This document shows, piece by piece, positions 43,070-53,236 of a stretch of DNA of 64,000 bases. Below the pieces are notes generated by a model. It was given only the letters and a program-made list of their open reading frames with translations, made no database searches and was not told where the DNA came from. The position numbers and the translations under genes are program-made. This DNA is from BJGO01 sp039810885 (GTDB taxonomy: Bacteria > Bacteroidota > Bacteroidia > Chitinophagales > UBA10324): positions 14,290 to 78,289 of the forward strand of contig JBDHXV010000006.1 in assembly GCA_039810885.1 (NCBI GenBank). Reading direction: 5' to 3'. Position 1 is the first letter of the stretch, and each line of letters begins with the position of its first letter.

Positions 43070-43747
43070 TTGCGCATAGATATCATTACTGTATTGCCTG
43101 ATTTATTAAAAAGCCCATTTGAGCATTCCATCCTGAAACGTGCGCAACAAAAGAATCTTGTACAGATAGTGGTTCATAATCTGCGTGATTACACGAGATA
43201 TAATCATAAACAGGTTGACGATTATCAATACGGAGGCAGTGCCGGTATGGTGTTAATGATTGAACCAATTGACCTTTGCATTACCCAGCTAAAATATGAA
43301 CGGGAGTATGACGAAGTTATATATATGGCTCCTGATGGAGAATTGCTCACACAGAGGATTTCTAATTCACTATCAATATTGAATAATATCATACTGCTGT
43401 GTGGACATTACAAAGGCATTGATGAACGCATTCGAGAACATTTAATCACCAGAGAAATTTCTATAGGTGATTATGTTTTAACCGGCGGCGAGTTAGCTGT
43501 GGCCGTGCTCGTAGATTCAGTCGTGCGTTTGATTCCCGGAGTGTTAAACGAAGAAACCTCTGCTTTAACAGACTCTTATCAAGATAACCTAATATCACCG
43601 CCTGTTTATACCCGTCCTGAAGAATACAAAGGGTGGAAAGTTCCCGGCATTTTATTAAGCGGTCATCAAAAAAATATTGACGAGTGGCGCTATCAACAAT
43701 CGCTTGAACGAACAGCAGCACGTAGAAAGAACTTACTCGATGAATAA
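43070..43747 (+). CDS. trmD: tRNA (guanine37-N1)-methyltransferase
   Basis: 225 residues of the SPOUT methyltransferase that makes m1G37 and prevents frameshifting. It starts with TTG (43070-43072): MRIDIITVLPDLLKSPFEHS, the conserved TrmD N-terminus. The knot has LLCGHYKGIDERI and SIGDYVLTGGELA, and the tail has RPEEYKGWKVPGILLSGHH-like residues ending in the IDEWRYQQ motif. It is normal length and follows ribBA directly. Confidence 0.95.
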   Translation: MRIDIITVLPDLLKSPFEHSILKRAQQKNLVQIVVHNLRDYTRYNHKQVDDYQYGGSAGMVLMIEPIDLCITQLKYEREYDEVIYMAPDGELLTQRISNSLSILNNIILLCGHYKGIDERIREHLITREISIGDYVLTGGELAVAVLVDSVVRLIPGVLNEETSALTDSYQDNLISPPVYTRPEEYKGWKVPGILLSGHQKNIDEWRYQQSLERTAARRKNLLDE

Positions 43748-43837
43748 ATGTTTAGACTTGGGCATTAAGTAACTGTTCGCTTGGGGATTCCATAACAATT
43801 GATACTTTTAATCGTTCGGCAAAAGAATTTAATAATT

Positions 43838-46645
43838 ATGAAAAGTTTCTTCTTCTTCTTGCTTCTTCTCCTGTACAATACAGGGCTTTATGCACAAGTA
43901 ATTGAAGTATATCCTTCATTCCCTGATGAGAATCAAGGCTGCACCATTTACTTTCACTCAGATAGGGGGAACCAAGCGCTAATGAATTTTTCAGGAGATC
44001 TATTTATACACACCGGAGTGGTTACTTCAACAGCAGCAACGAACACCACATGGCAAAACGTAGTAACCACATGGGGCAGCACAGATGCAGCTTTTAAGTT
44101 GACCCAAGTATCGGCTAACTTATATAAGTTCAATATTCCAAATATTAGAAACTATTACAACGTTACAAATCCGAACATCGAGGTGTTAAGGCTGGCAATG
44201 GTTTTTAGAAACGGAAGCGGAAGCATTAAAGGTGCTAATGCCGACGGCTCCGACCTGTTTTATGACTTACACAACGGAAACAATCTCACCGCAAAGTTTT
44301 TCAGCCCCGATATTAAAGCCGTACTACTGGAATTAAACGACACCTACAACTGTATTTTTAAATCCTCGCAAACTTCTACAATAACCATTTACGATAACAA
44401 TGTGCAGGTTAATCAATATGCTAATACAGACTCGATTAGCTATAACTATTCGGCAACAGGATATGGAAAACACTGGATAAAGGCGATAGCTGACGATGGG
44501 AACTCATCTGTTGTTGATTCATTTTATTTCTTAATTCGAGAACCCGTGACTATAGAAGATCTGCCGGGTAACACTCATATTGGAATTAATTATTTATCGG
44601 ATACCTCTGTGCGCTTAGTGTTATGTGCACCAAATAAGCAATATGTATTTGTTATAGGAGAGTTTAATAATTGGCAGGCCGATGCCCCCTATTATATGAA
44701 GAAAACCCCGGATAATAATTACTGGTGGATTGATATAAGCGGCCTCACTCCGGGACAAGAATATGCCTATCAATATTGGGTTGACGGAAGTATCAAAGTC
44801 GCAGACCCATACACCGATAAAGTATTAGATCCGTGGAATGACCCCTACATTACCTCTACGATTTATCCCAATTTAAAACCTTATCCAGCGGGCGCAAGCG
44901 GTATAGTTTCTATTTTTCAAACCGCACAGCAACCCTATAACTGGAACGTTAACAATTTTGTAAAACCAAACACGGTTAAACTTAATATCTATGAGCTATT
45001 AATGCGAGAGTTCACCGCAAGGCACACCTTCAAGACGATGCTTGATACCATAAGCTATTTGAAAAAGCTAGGTATAAATGTAATTGAACTTATGCCCGTG
45101 AATGAATTTGAAGGCAACAGCAGTTGGGGGTACAATCCTTCTTTCTTTTTCGCACCCGACAAGTATTACGGTCCAAAGAACGATTTAAAAGAATTTATCG
45201 ATCGCTGTCATCAAAATGGTATTGCGGTTGTGTTGGATATTGCATTAAATCATGCTTTTAGCCAAAATCCGTATGTACAATTATATTGGAATAGTGTAAC
45301 CTCTAAGCCGGCTGCGGATAGTCCTTGGTTCAATCAAGATCCCATGCATCCTTTTAATGTAGGTTACGACTTTAATCACGAAAGCCCATATACAAAAAGA
45401 TTCTTTACTGATGTAACCCGCTACTGGTTAAGTGAATATAAATTCGATGGCTTTCGGTTTGATTTATCAAAAGGATTTACACAACATTTTTCAGGTAATG
45501 ATGTAGGTGACTGGGGCGCTTATGATCAATCGCGGATTAATATCTGGGCTGGCTATAACGACTCTATTCGCTCACAATTTTCTGATGCTTTTTTAATATT
45601 AGAACATCTTGGAGACAATGAGGAAGAAAAACAACTTTCTAATCTGGGCTTTTTACTTTGGGGAAATCTGAATTACAATTTCGCACAGGCCGCCATGGGA
45701 TTCATTAATGGTGCAGATGTCTCTTGGCTTTCTTATCAACAGCGTGGCTGGGTTGATCCACATTTAGTAGGATATATGGAAAGCCATGACGAGGAGCGAT
45801 TGATGTATAAAGTATTACAATACGGTAAATCAATAGAAAATTATAACACGAAAGTCTTAGATACGGCATTGCAACGAATTGCAATGTGTGCGAACATCTT
45901 TTTCGCTGTGCCCGGGCCCAAAATGATTTGGCAATTTGAAGAGTTGGGTTATGATTACAGTATCAATTACGGAGGCTCTAATGTCTCGCCTAAGCCCATT
46001 AAATGGGAATATTACAGCGATTGGAGACGCTACAGGTTGTACCGCACGTTTGCCGAGTTGATGAAACTGCGAAATCAATACTCCGCATTCTCTGCAGCAA
46101 ACTACACCATTCAAGTAGGAGGGTTATTAAAGCGGGTTACCTTGTTAGACAATTTTATGAATGTAGTAGCCTTGTCCTATATGGATGTACTGCCGGGAAC
46201 CTACCCAGTAATTTTCCCAAATACAGGGATATGGTATGATTACTATACGGGAGAATCTTTTAACATAACCAATACTACTACAAACTTTACCTTCAAGCCC
46301 GGCCAATATAGATTGCTTACTACAAAGCCATTACCCGTACCCGATTTAGGCACACCACTTTCTGACGAGGTTATTTTGTCTCAGGATGCAATCGATATTA
46401 AAATTTTCCCCAACCCTGCTCAAGAAGTTGCCACTATAAGTTTTAGTTTAACGAATGCATCAGCGATACAAGTTAACTTATATGATATCAATGGACAATG
46501 TATTCAAGCCTTGCTTAGTGAAACTATGGCCCAGCCTGGAATATACGTTACGGAGCTTAATCCCCACACACTATTACCCGGGGCTTATTTCCTTGAGTTA
46601 AAAACAAACCAGAGATCAAAAACGATTAAGTTCATTGTGCCGTGA
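43838..46645 (+). CDS. Secreted GH13 alpha-amylase-type enzyme with T9SS sorting domain
   Basis: 935 residues from the ATG at 43838 (MKSFFFFLLLLLYNTGLYAQ signal peptide). An N-terminal beta region is followed by a CBM48/E-set domain (about 240-345, with FVIGEFNNWQADAP). The GH13 barrel comes next: LDIALNH (about 466, region I), FDGFRFDLSKG (nucleophile Asp, about 543), LILEHLGD (acid Glu, about 588) and ESHDEER (about 648, region IV). A C-terminal amylase beta-domain and a T9SS sorting domain (about 855-935, IKIFPNPAQE...) end the protein. It should digest alpha-glucans outside the cell. Its stop overlaps the next gene's GTG start. Confidence 0.9.
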   Translation: MKSFFFFLLLLLYNTGLYAQVIEVYPSFPDENQGCTIYFHSDRGNQALMNFSGDLFIHTGVVTSTAATNTTWQNVVTTWGSTDAAFKLTQVSANLYKFNIPNIRNYYNVTNPNIEVLRLAMVFRNGSGSIKGANADGSDLFYDLHNGNNLTAKFFSPDIKAVLLELNDTYNCIFKSSQTSTITIYDNNVQVNQYANTDSISYNYSATGYGKHWIKAIADDGNSSVVDSFYFLIREPVTIEDLPGNTHIGINYLSDTSVRLVLCAPNKQYVFVIGEFNNWQADAPYYMKKTPDNNYWWIDISGLTPGQEYAYQYWVDGSIKVADPYTDKVLDPWNDPYITSTIYPNLKPYPAGASGIVSIFQTAQQPYNWNVNNFVKPNTVKLNIYELLMREFTARHTFKTMLDTISYLKKLGINVIELMPVNEFEGNSSWGYNPSFFFAPDKYYGPKNDLKEFIDRCHQNGIAVVLDIALNHAFSQNPYVQLYWNSVTSKPAADSPWFNQDPMHPFNVGYDFNHESPYTKRFFTDVTRYWLSEYKFDGFRFDLSKGFTQHFSGNDVGDWGAYDQSRINIWAGYNDSIRSQFSDAFLILEHLGDNEEEKQLSNLGFLLWGNLNYNFAQAAMGFINGADVSWLSYQQRGWVDPHLVGYMESHDEERLMYKVLQYGKSIENYNTKVLDTALQRIAMCANIFFAVPGPKMIWQFEELGYDYSINYGGSNVSPKPIKWEYYSDWRRYRLYRTFAELMKLRNQYSAFSAANYTIQVGGLLKRVTLLDNFMNVVALSYMDVLPGTYPVIFPNTGIWYDYYTGESFNITNTTTNFTFKPGQYRLLTTKPLPVPDLGTPLSDEVILSQDAIDIKIFPNPAQEVATISFSLTNASAIQVNLYDINGQCIQALLSETMAQPGIYVTELNPHTLLPGAYFLELKTNQRSKTIKFIVP

Positions 46646-46968
46646 GGTACACATTGTTACAAATACTCATTTTACTCTGTTGGGGTAACCTGCATGCTCA
46701 GGTTCATCCCCGAATTAAAAGCAAACCAATCTACATGCAAGGTTTAACTTTTGAACAGCACGATTCGCTTATTTATGTTGCTGTCCCTCAGAAGGAACAC
46801 ATACAAGGTTATTCACTGATTAATGTATTTGGGCAAAGGATATATCAGATAAAGGGTAAAGCACAATCTGAAGCGCAGTTCAAGTGGCCGAGTGTTCCCA
46901 AGGGGCATTATTTGCTTATGATAGAAGGCGAAAAGGCTTATTTCTGTCATCGGGTTTACATTCATTAA
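46642..46968 (+). CDS. Small secreted protein resembling a free T9SS sorting domain
   Basis: 108 residues from a GTG (46642) that overlaps the GH13 stop as GTGA, so translation is coupled. Signal peptide 1-19 (ending NLHAQ). The mature 89 residues resemble a T9SS C-terminal domain: SLINVFGQRIYQIKG, a short strand, then VPKGHYLLMIEGEKAYFCHRVY, matching the G-x-Y-x-[LV]-x-[IF] end strands. The usual PNP opening is missing. It could be a sorting-tail relic or an accessory factor for the amylase. I know of no characterised protein of this kind. Confidence 0.65.
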   Translation: MRYTLLQILILLCWGNLHAQVHPRIKSKPIYMQGLTFEQHDSLIYVAVPQKEHIQGYSLINVFGQRIYQIKGKAQSEAQFKWPSVPKGHYLLMIEGEKAYFCHRVYIH

Positions 46969-46992
46969 TAATATCCACAACTTCAGGTTGCC

Positions 46993-47026
46993 TTTGTGTT
47001 TGTACCTTATTGTTTAGCTAATTTTA
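46993..47026 (+). promoter_or_regulatory. Possible promoter before tpiA
   Basis: TTTG at 46993-46996, a 22-base spacer, then TAATTTTA at 47019-47026, one base off the TAnnTTTG -7 element. It ends 25 bp before the ATG at 47052. The spacer is one base longer than the usual 19-21. Confidence 0.35.
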
Positions 47027-47051
47027 GCCGATTCAAAAAAATAATTTAAGC

Positions 47052-47816
47052 ATGAGAAAGAAAATAGTTGCAGGCAACTGGAAAATGCACAAAGAACTAA
47101 AAGAAGGCATCGAATTTATTGAAACGGTTCTTGCTCAACTGGATACCCATAACTTCAATAACGCTGAAGTCATTTTTGCAACACCATTTATTCATTTACG
47201 CAAAGGAAGAAAAGCGGTAAAACCTTTAGATCATTGTTTTGTTGCAGCACAAAATTGTCATTGGGAAGATAGCGGTGCATATACCGGAGAAATATCTGCC
47301 CGAATGATTGCATCAACAGGGGCTACGCATTGCATTGTAGGTCACAGTGAACGACGTCAATATTTTCTCGAAAGCAACGAACAATTGGCAGCAAAGGTGA
47401 ATCAATGTTTGCAGCATAAGTTAACACCCATATTTTGTGTTGGCGAAACATTGGATATACGTGAGGCACATCGTCACTATACCCATATTGAATTGCAGAT
47501 AGTTGAAGGATTGTTTCACCTGAACGAAGATGAAATTCAAAAAATGATCATCGCTTATGAACCGGTGTGGGCTATTGGCACAGGAGTAAATGCAACACCA
47601 CAGCAGGCACAGGAAATACATGCATTCATACGCAAGGCACTTGAACAGCAGTATAGTGTTGAAATTGCTCACAGTATTCGCATATTGTATGGTGGCAGTG
47701 TGAAGCCGGACAATGCAGAACAATTATTCTCTCAACCTGATGTGGACGGTGGCCTGATAGGGGGTGCTTCTCTAAAGGTCGATGATTTTATAAGTATTAT
47801 TAGTAAGGCACAATAA
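47052..47816 (+). CDS. tpiA: Triose-phosphate isomerase
   Basis: Interconverts dihydroxyacetone phosphate and glyceraldehyde-3-phosphate in glycolysis. 254 residues with VAGNWKMHKE (catalytic Lys), IVGHSERRQYF (His), IAYEPVWAIGTGV (Glu) and ILYGGSVKPDNA (phosphate loop). Full length. prmA begins 29 bp downstream on the same strand. Confidence 0.97.
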   Translation: MRKKIVAGNWKMHKELKEGIEFIETVLAQLDTHNFNNAEVIFATPFIHLRKGRKAVKPLDHCFVAAQNCHWEDSGAYTGEISARMIASTGATHCIVGHSERRQYFLESNEQLAAKVNQCLQHKLTPIFCVGETLDIREAHRHYTHIELQIVEGLFHLNEDEIQKMIIAYEPVWAIGTGVNATPQQAQEIHAFIRKALEQQYSVEIAHSIRILYGGSVKPDNAEQLFSQPDVDGGLIGGASLKVDDFISIISKAQ

Positions 47817-47845
47817 TCTTTTTATCATCCGTTTTACTTCTTACA

Positions 47846-48697
47846 ATGACCGAGATACAAAACTTTACTTTATTAAAACTTCATACCCCTAATCCTGAAA
47901 CACAGGAGATATTAATTGCTTTACTGTCCGATTTTGGATTTGAAGGTTTTTTGCAAGAAGATGAATATCTAACAGCATATATTGATGAAGAGACCTTTAA
48001 ACGGCAGGCATCAACAGAACAATTACAAAAGTTGTTATCTCCTTTTAATGTAAAGTTAAACATATCGTCACTCCCCAATAAAAATTGGAATGAAGAGTGG
48101 GAAAAATCTTTTCAACCGGTGATGGTTGACCAACAAGTATGTATTCGTGCCGACTTTCATCCCCAACCCCAAAATATCGAACACGATATCATCATCAATC
48201 CGAAGATGGCTTTTGGAACAGGGCATCACGATACCACCTTTATGATGATAAAATATATGTTAGGCATTCATTTTAAAGATGTTGATGTTTTAGATTTTGG
48301 TTGCGGCACGGGTATTCTATCTATCCTTGCATCTCGCCTTGGTGCACGAAAAATTGTGGCAATTGATAATGATGTCAATGCGTGCTTAAATACTCAGGAT
48401 AACCTCACGCAAAATTTGATTACCAATTGTGAGGTTTGCCTTTGTGAATTAGACAAATTAGAAAAACAGCATTTTCAGGTTATTCTAGCAAACATCAATA
48501 GAAATATCATTCTAGAGAATTTAGTAAACTTAGAACGTTTGCTTCTACCAAACGGCAGCTTACTTATTAGTGGCATATTAACTTCCGACCGTGACCTTAT
48601 TATGAAAGCAGCATCAGAAATAGATTTATCATTAACCGGCTCATTAATAACAGAGCAATGGATTGCTCTATGCTATAAAAAAATTACGATCAAATAA
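47846..48697 (+). CDS. prmA: Ribosomal protein L11 methyltransferase
   Basis: Methylates ribosomal protein L11 using SAM. 283 residues: an N-terminal substrate domain (about 1-95) with NWNEEWEKSFQPV, then AFGTGHHDTT and the Rossmann SAM site VLDFGCGTGILSILASRLGA, and VILANINRNIIL as the NxxN-like catalytic region. It is followed 4 bp later by the large secreted protein. Confidence 0.94.
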   Translation: MTEIQNFTLLKLHTPNPETQEILIALLSDFGFEGFLQEDEYLTAYIDEETFKRQASTEQLQKLLSPFNVKLNISSLPNKNWNEEWEKSFQPVMVDQQVCIRADFHPQPQNIEHDIIINPKMAFGTGHHDTTFMMIKYMLGIHFKDVDVLDFGCGTGILSILASRLGARKIVAIDNDVNACLNTQDNLTQNLITNCEVCLCELDKLEKQHFQVILANINRNIILENLVNLERLLLPNGSLLISGILTSDRDLIMKAASEIDLSLTGSLITEQWIALCYKKITIK

Positions 48698-48701
48698 ATC
48701 C

Positions 48702-51700
48702 ATGAGATTTTTTTCCTTACTCCTGCTTATTACCCTTGGATTACCGGCATTTGCACAACAAATGACAGCGTTTGAGACTAACCCAGAAAACTATATCAAA
48801 CAAGTTGGAAAACTCCTGAATGATACCAAGCGAGATGACCTAAAAGAATTGGCAAGCGACTTTGCCTCGAACTTTGCAAAGTACAACGGAACCTATCAAC
48901 AACAAATTATCGCCTTATCCAACACCATGCGAGAACGAAAAATGTTACTCGTACCGTATTTCGTAAAATACTTTCAGGCAGTAAATGATTATCAACTGTC
49001 CAAACTCCCACCCGGTATTCTTGAAGATTGGTTAGCTATTGTGCCGCAGATTATTGCAAACCAAAAGCCGGGTAACCACAAGCAGTTTGAACAATATATG
49101 GACTTCAGCAGCAATTTATTCTCACAAAATGCGCTCAACAGTGTTGCATCTAAAACATGGAAATGCTCTTCGAAAGATTTTGATTTACTATATGAAACTC
49201 AAATTCCGTCTGTAAAATTCACAAGCACCGACCTATACGCTTATCTAACAGGAGATACCATTAAGATAAAAAATACCGCAGGTATATATTACCCTTTTGA
49301 ATCTCGATGGGATGGGCAAAATGGAGAGGTAACATTTGAACGAGGTGGACTTGAACCGGACAATGTATTTGTAACGTTTAAAAAATATCGGATTGATTGC
49401 AGCAAGTCAGAATATAGCGTGGATAGCGTTGTGCTCACTTATAATCCCTACATTAAAAATAAGCTGCTCGGGCGTTTTACCGATAAATTGATAACTAATA
49501 ATGTCCCTGAAACTTCAACCTATCCACGATTTCAATCTTATGCAAAGATTGTGAATCTTGATAACCTTGCGAGCAATGTAAAGTACATAGGGGGATTAAG
49601 CCTGGAAGGGGCAAAACTCAATGGCAGTGGAACCCCCGACCAAAGAGCAAAATTTATTATTAGCCGTTACGATGGGCAGGTCGGATGTGTACTCACTGCA
49701 CTAAACTTCAGCATTAAGAAGTTTGAAGACATTACCAGCAATCAAGCCGAAGTGAAGATATACATAGGCAAAGATTCCATCTATCATCCCGGAGCCATGA
49801 TAAAATATAAAATGAGCACGAAGCAACTTAGTGTTACACGCGGAGATCAAGGGATCAGCAAATCAGCATTTATAGACTCTTATCACCAGATTGATGTCTA
49901 TGCCGAAGGATTGACCTGGGATATGAATGAAAGTTACATGGACTATAAAATGATTGTAGCAAGTGAGGCGACTCCTGCATTTTTTGAATCGAGTAACTAT
50001 TTTGATAAGGTGCGCTTATATAAATATCAAAACGTTGCCGACTACAACATTATAAACTTGTTGAAGAATTACAAAGAAAAAAATGATACTAACCGCATTA
50101 GTACAAATGACCTGGCTCGAACAATCAACATCAACTTTACACCCGAAACGATTCGGCGCACATTGTATAAACTGGTTGAAGATGGTTTTATCTATTACGA
50201 TGATGTTAACGAAATTGTAACTATACGTCAGAAAGCAATTAAGTATGTCTTAGCCGATCAGAAAAAGGTGGATTACGATGTTATAAAAATCAGTTCATTA
50301 AAACGTGATTTCAATTCACGGGTGGATTTCAAAAGCTTCGGAATGGGAATACGTGGTATTAAAAATATCGTCCTCAGTGATTCATCCTTTGTAGTGGTTT
50401 TCCCTAAACGCGATAGCGTCAACTTGATGAAAAATAGAGATATGACTTTTGACGGTATGTTCTTTGCCGGCCGTGCAGATATTTATGGGAAAAACTTTGG
50501 ATTTAGCTATGATGGCTTTAACATATCCCTTTCTCATGCAGACACCTTATTGTTAAATATACCTAACGGCCTTATCGGTAAAGATGGTAAGCCGGTATTG
50601 ATCCCAATACACAGTTGCATTCAGGATGTAAGCGGTGTCATACAGATTGATGGTAAACTTTCTAAGTCAGGAGGTAAGAAACACGACTGGACATTCCCAT
50701 CCATTAAAACTTCTGACAAGTCTTATGTCTATTATGATCAAAAAGGAACATTCAATGGGGTGTATGATCGCAAGAAGTTCTTTTATGAACTAAAGCCTTT
50801 TCAATTAGACAGCTTGTATTCCTTTCGACCGGCAAAAATTTCATTTGATGGAAAGTTAGTTTCAGCAGGCATTTTCCCCGATATAGACAATCGCATCGGT
50901 ATTCAAAAAGATTTATCCTTAGGCTTTATTACAAAGCGCACGGATTTGCCACTATATGGAGGCAAGGGCAAGTTTACTAACTCCATATCGCTCGACAATC
51001 GAGGCTTAAGAGGCAATGGCGATATTACCTTTCTAAGTTCTCTTACAAAATCGGAAGACATTATCTTCTTTCCCGATTCGTTAGATGCTAACGCAAAATC
51101 ATTCAACATGCCGAAAGGCCCCTTCGGTGGAGTGCCCTACCCAAAAGTTGTCGGAGAAGAGGTCTATATACATTGGAAGCCCTATGCAGACAGCATGGAA
51201 ATTCACATGAAAGAAACACCGCTTATAGTATTTGAGAATAATACTCGTTTAAAAGGCACATTGGTCCTTCGCTCTAAAGGGCTACGAGGCAGCGGCTTTC
51301 TCGATTGGAGCGATGCTTCTATGAAGTCGGGTGATATAGCCTTTGGAGCAAATTCTATGAGCGCCGACACAGCAGACTTTAACATTAAGTCTATTGACTC
51401 TACCAAATTTGCATTGAAAACAAACAATGTTAATGCGAAAATTGACTTTGATAAACGTGAAGGCGATTTCATCTCAAATACAGATGACATCGCAACAGAA
51501 TTACCGTACAATCAATACCGCACTTCCATTAATAAATTCAAATGGGATATGAATAGGAAACAAGTCACTTTCTTCGCTCCCGAAGGCACCGAATCAGACT
51601 TCACTTCTATACATCCACAACAAGATTCATTAAGCTTTGTGGGCAAGTCGGCTATTTATGATTTAACCAATTTCATCTTACGCGTGAAGCAAGTACCCTA

Positions 51701-53150
51701 TATCTCTGTGGTAGATGCTAAAGTTTATCCGGACAGTAACCAAGTGGTCATTGAGCCTGGCGCACTAATGCGCACCTTGAATAAATCCTCTATTATCGCC
51801 GATACAGTTAATGAATATCATAAATTCTACAACTGCACAACCGATATTTATGGTAAGCAGAATTACAAATCAAAAGGCACCTATGATTTTGTAAGTGCCA
51901 ACGGGAACAAACAGAAAGTTCCTTTTCAGGAAATAGGCGTATTTAAAGACGATAATAAGAAGTTGAGAACATACGCAAAAACCGTAATCGACACGGCATT
52001 AAAGTTTGCTATCATTCCTAAGATACAATATCAAGGCAAATCAGAAATAAAAGCAAACTATCAACCACTAAGTTTTGAGGGCTATGCCAAACTGATGGTA
52101 CAGAATCCAAACATACGCGTGGATTGGTTTTCAATAAAAAATGAATTTACTCCCGATTCTACTTTAATTTACTATACCGACCCTGAGAATATGTATAAAA
52201 AGCCGGTAACAACAGGTATTGTTTTCTACTCAGACTCGGCCGATTTATACACTTCATTCTTTAATGCTAAACGAAGCGTCAAAGACCGTAATATCTTTAT
52301 TGCAAACGGAATTGTGTATTATGATGAATCTCAAAAAGAATTTATCGCCGGAGATAAAAACAAGATATTACAGGGAGATAAACGTGGAAATTTATTTAAG
52401 TATAATGATGCTACAGGTAAGGTATATGGCGAAGGTAAAATGGATTTCGGCCTGAACTTCGGGTTGGTTGGAGTAAAATCTGCAGGAACGATTAATACCG
52501 ATGTAAAGAAAAACGAATATATTCTGAATTTATTAATGGGTGTTTCGTTCAACATGGATAAAGATCTTTTATTAATGCTGGGTAAATCCATTTTGAATAA
52601 TAACTTCAGCGAAGAAGATGTTGATTATTTCAGCGAGGAGTTTCAACTGAGTATCCCGGAGTTTATTAATCCTAAGAATGATAAGTCCTTTATGGCGCAA
52701 ATGAATAAAGATGGCACATTCAAGCGACCGGAAGATTCTCCTTTTACCATGTTCTTTACCGATCTAAAGATGGTTTGGGATCAGGAGAGTCGGAGTTTTC
52801 GCAGCATTGCTCCTATAGGCATTGCTTATGTTGGCTCCACGGCGGTTAACCGCGTAATTAAAAAAGCCTACTTAGAATTCGGGTATAAAAAAACCGGAGA
52901 CTTCTTCAGCTTATACATCCCTGGTGATGATGACAATTGGTACTATTTCTTCTATCAAAATAATAACATGCAAATTGCATCGGGGAACAAAGCCTTTATC
53001 ACAGCACTGGGAGCGATTGATCCGGACAAACGCCGTACGAAATCAGAAGATGGCAAAGTTTATCAATATAATATTGGTTCAGAGAATAAGAAAAACAGCT
53101 TCGTATCTCGAATGGAGCTATTGATGGAGCCGCCACCCAAAAAGAAATAA
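48702..53150 (+). CDS. Very large secreted protein of unknown function
   Basis: 1482 residues from the ATG at 48702 (MRFFSLLLLITLGLPAFAQQ signal peptide; a longer frame from 48663 lies inside prmA). I do not recognise a named family. It is mostly predicted beta-strand, with many repeats of the form G-x-[AS]-x-[IFV]-Y-D and F-x-[GA]-[KR]-[AS]-x-[IL]-Y (such as FAGRADIYGKNFGFSYDGF). About 462-520 looks like a winged helix: STNDLARTININFTPETIRR, then a wing-like YYDDVNEIV. No OMP-type C-terminus or T9SS tail is seen; it ends MEPPPKKK. A periplasmic or outer-membrane-associated role is inferred from the signal peptide only. Confidence 0.8.
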   Translation: MRFFSLLLLITLGLPAFAQQMTAFETNPENYIKQVGKLLNDTKRDDLKELASDFASNFAKYNGTYQQQIIALSNTMRERKMLLVPYFVKYFQAVNDYQLSKLPPGILEDWLAIVPQIIANQKPGNHKQFEQYMDFSSNLFSQNALNSVASKTWKCSSKDFDLLYETQIPSVKFTSTDLYAYLTGDTIKIKNTAGIYYPFESRWDGQNGEVTFERGGLEPDNVFVTFKKYRIDCSKSEYSVDSVVLTYNPYIKNKLLGRFTDKLITNNVPETSTYPRFQSYAKIVNLDNLASNVKYIGGLSLEGAKLNGSGTPDQRAKFIISRYDGQVGCVLTALNFSIKKFEDITSNQAEVKIYIGKDSIYHPGAMIKYKMSTKQLSVTRGDQGISKSAFIDSYHQIDVYAEGLTWDMNESYMDYKMIVASEATPAFFESSNYFDKVRLYKYQNVADYNIINLLKNYKEKNDTNRISTNDLARTININFTPETIRRTLYKLVEDGFIYYDDVNEIVTIRQKAIKYVLADQKKVDYDVIKISSLKRDFNSRVDFKSFGMGIRGIKNIVLSDSSFVVVFPKRDSVNLMKNRDMTFDGMFFAGRADIYGKNFGFSYDGFNISLSHADTLLLNIPNGLIGKDGKPVLIPIHSCIQDVSGVIQIDGKLSKSGGKKHDWTFPSIKTSDKSYVYYDQKGTFNGVYDRKKFFYELKPFQLDSLYSFRPAKISFDGKLVSAGIFPDIDNRIGIQKDLSLGFITKRTDLPLYGGKGKFTNSISLDNRGLRGNGDITFLSSLTKSEDIIFFPDSLDANAKSFNMPKGPFGGVPYPKVVGEEVYIHWKPYADSMEIHMKETPLIVFENNTRLKGTLVLRSKGLRGSGFLDWSDASMKSGDIAFGANSMSADTADFNIKSIDSTKFALKTNNVNAKIDFDKREGDFISNTDDIATELPYNQYRTSINKFKWDMNRKQVTFFAPEGTESDFTSIHPQQDSLSFVGKSAIYDLTNFILRVKQVPYISVVDAKVYPDSNQVVIEPGALMRTLNKSSIIADTVNEYHKFYNCTTDIYGKQNYKSKGTYDFVSANGNKQKVPFQEIGVFKDDNKKLRTYAKTVIDTALKFAIIPKIQYQGKSEIKANYQPLSFEGYAKLMVQNPNIRVDWFSIKNEFTPDSTLIYYTDPENMYKKPVTTGIVFYSDSADLYTSFFNAKRSVKDRNIFIANGIVYYDESQKEFIAGDKNKILQGDKRGNLFKYNDATGKVYGEGKMDFGLNFGLVGVKSAGTINTDVKKNEYILNLLMGVSFNMDKDLLLMLGKSILNNNFSEEDVDYFSEEFQLSIPEFINPKNDKSFMAQMNKDGTFKRPEDSPFTMFFTDLKMVWDQESRSFRSIAPIGIAYVGSTAVNRVIKKAYLEFGYKKTGDFFSLYIPGDDDNWYYFFYQNNNMQIASGNKAFITALGAIDPDKRRTKSEDGKVYQYNIGSENKKNSFVSRMELLMEPPPKKK

Positions 53151-53236
53151 TTGCTAAACAGTTTTTAGTTCGCTGTTGACATCGTGCCTTACGATGCCGT
53201 TGCAGACATTCTATTTTTACCGACAAATTAATTCGT

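Noticed and set aside
53180..53196. Inverted repeat CATCGT-5-ACGATG upstream of the SH3-like gene
   Set aside because: Six-base arms without T-run or promoter match are too short to call.
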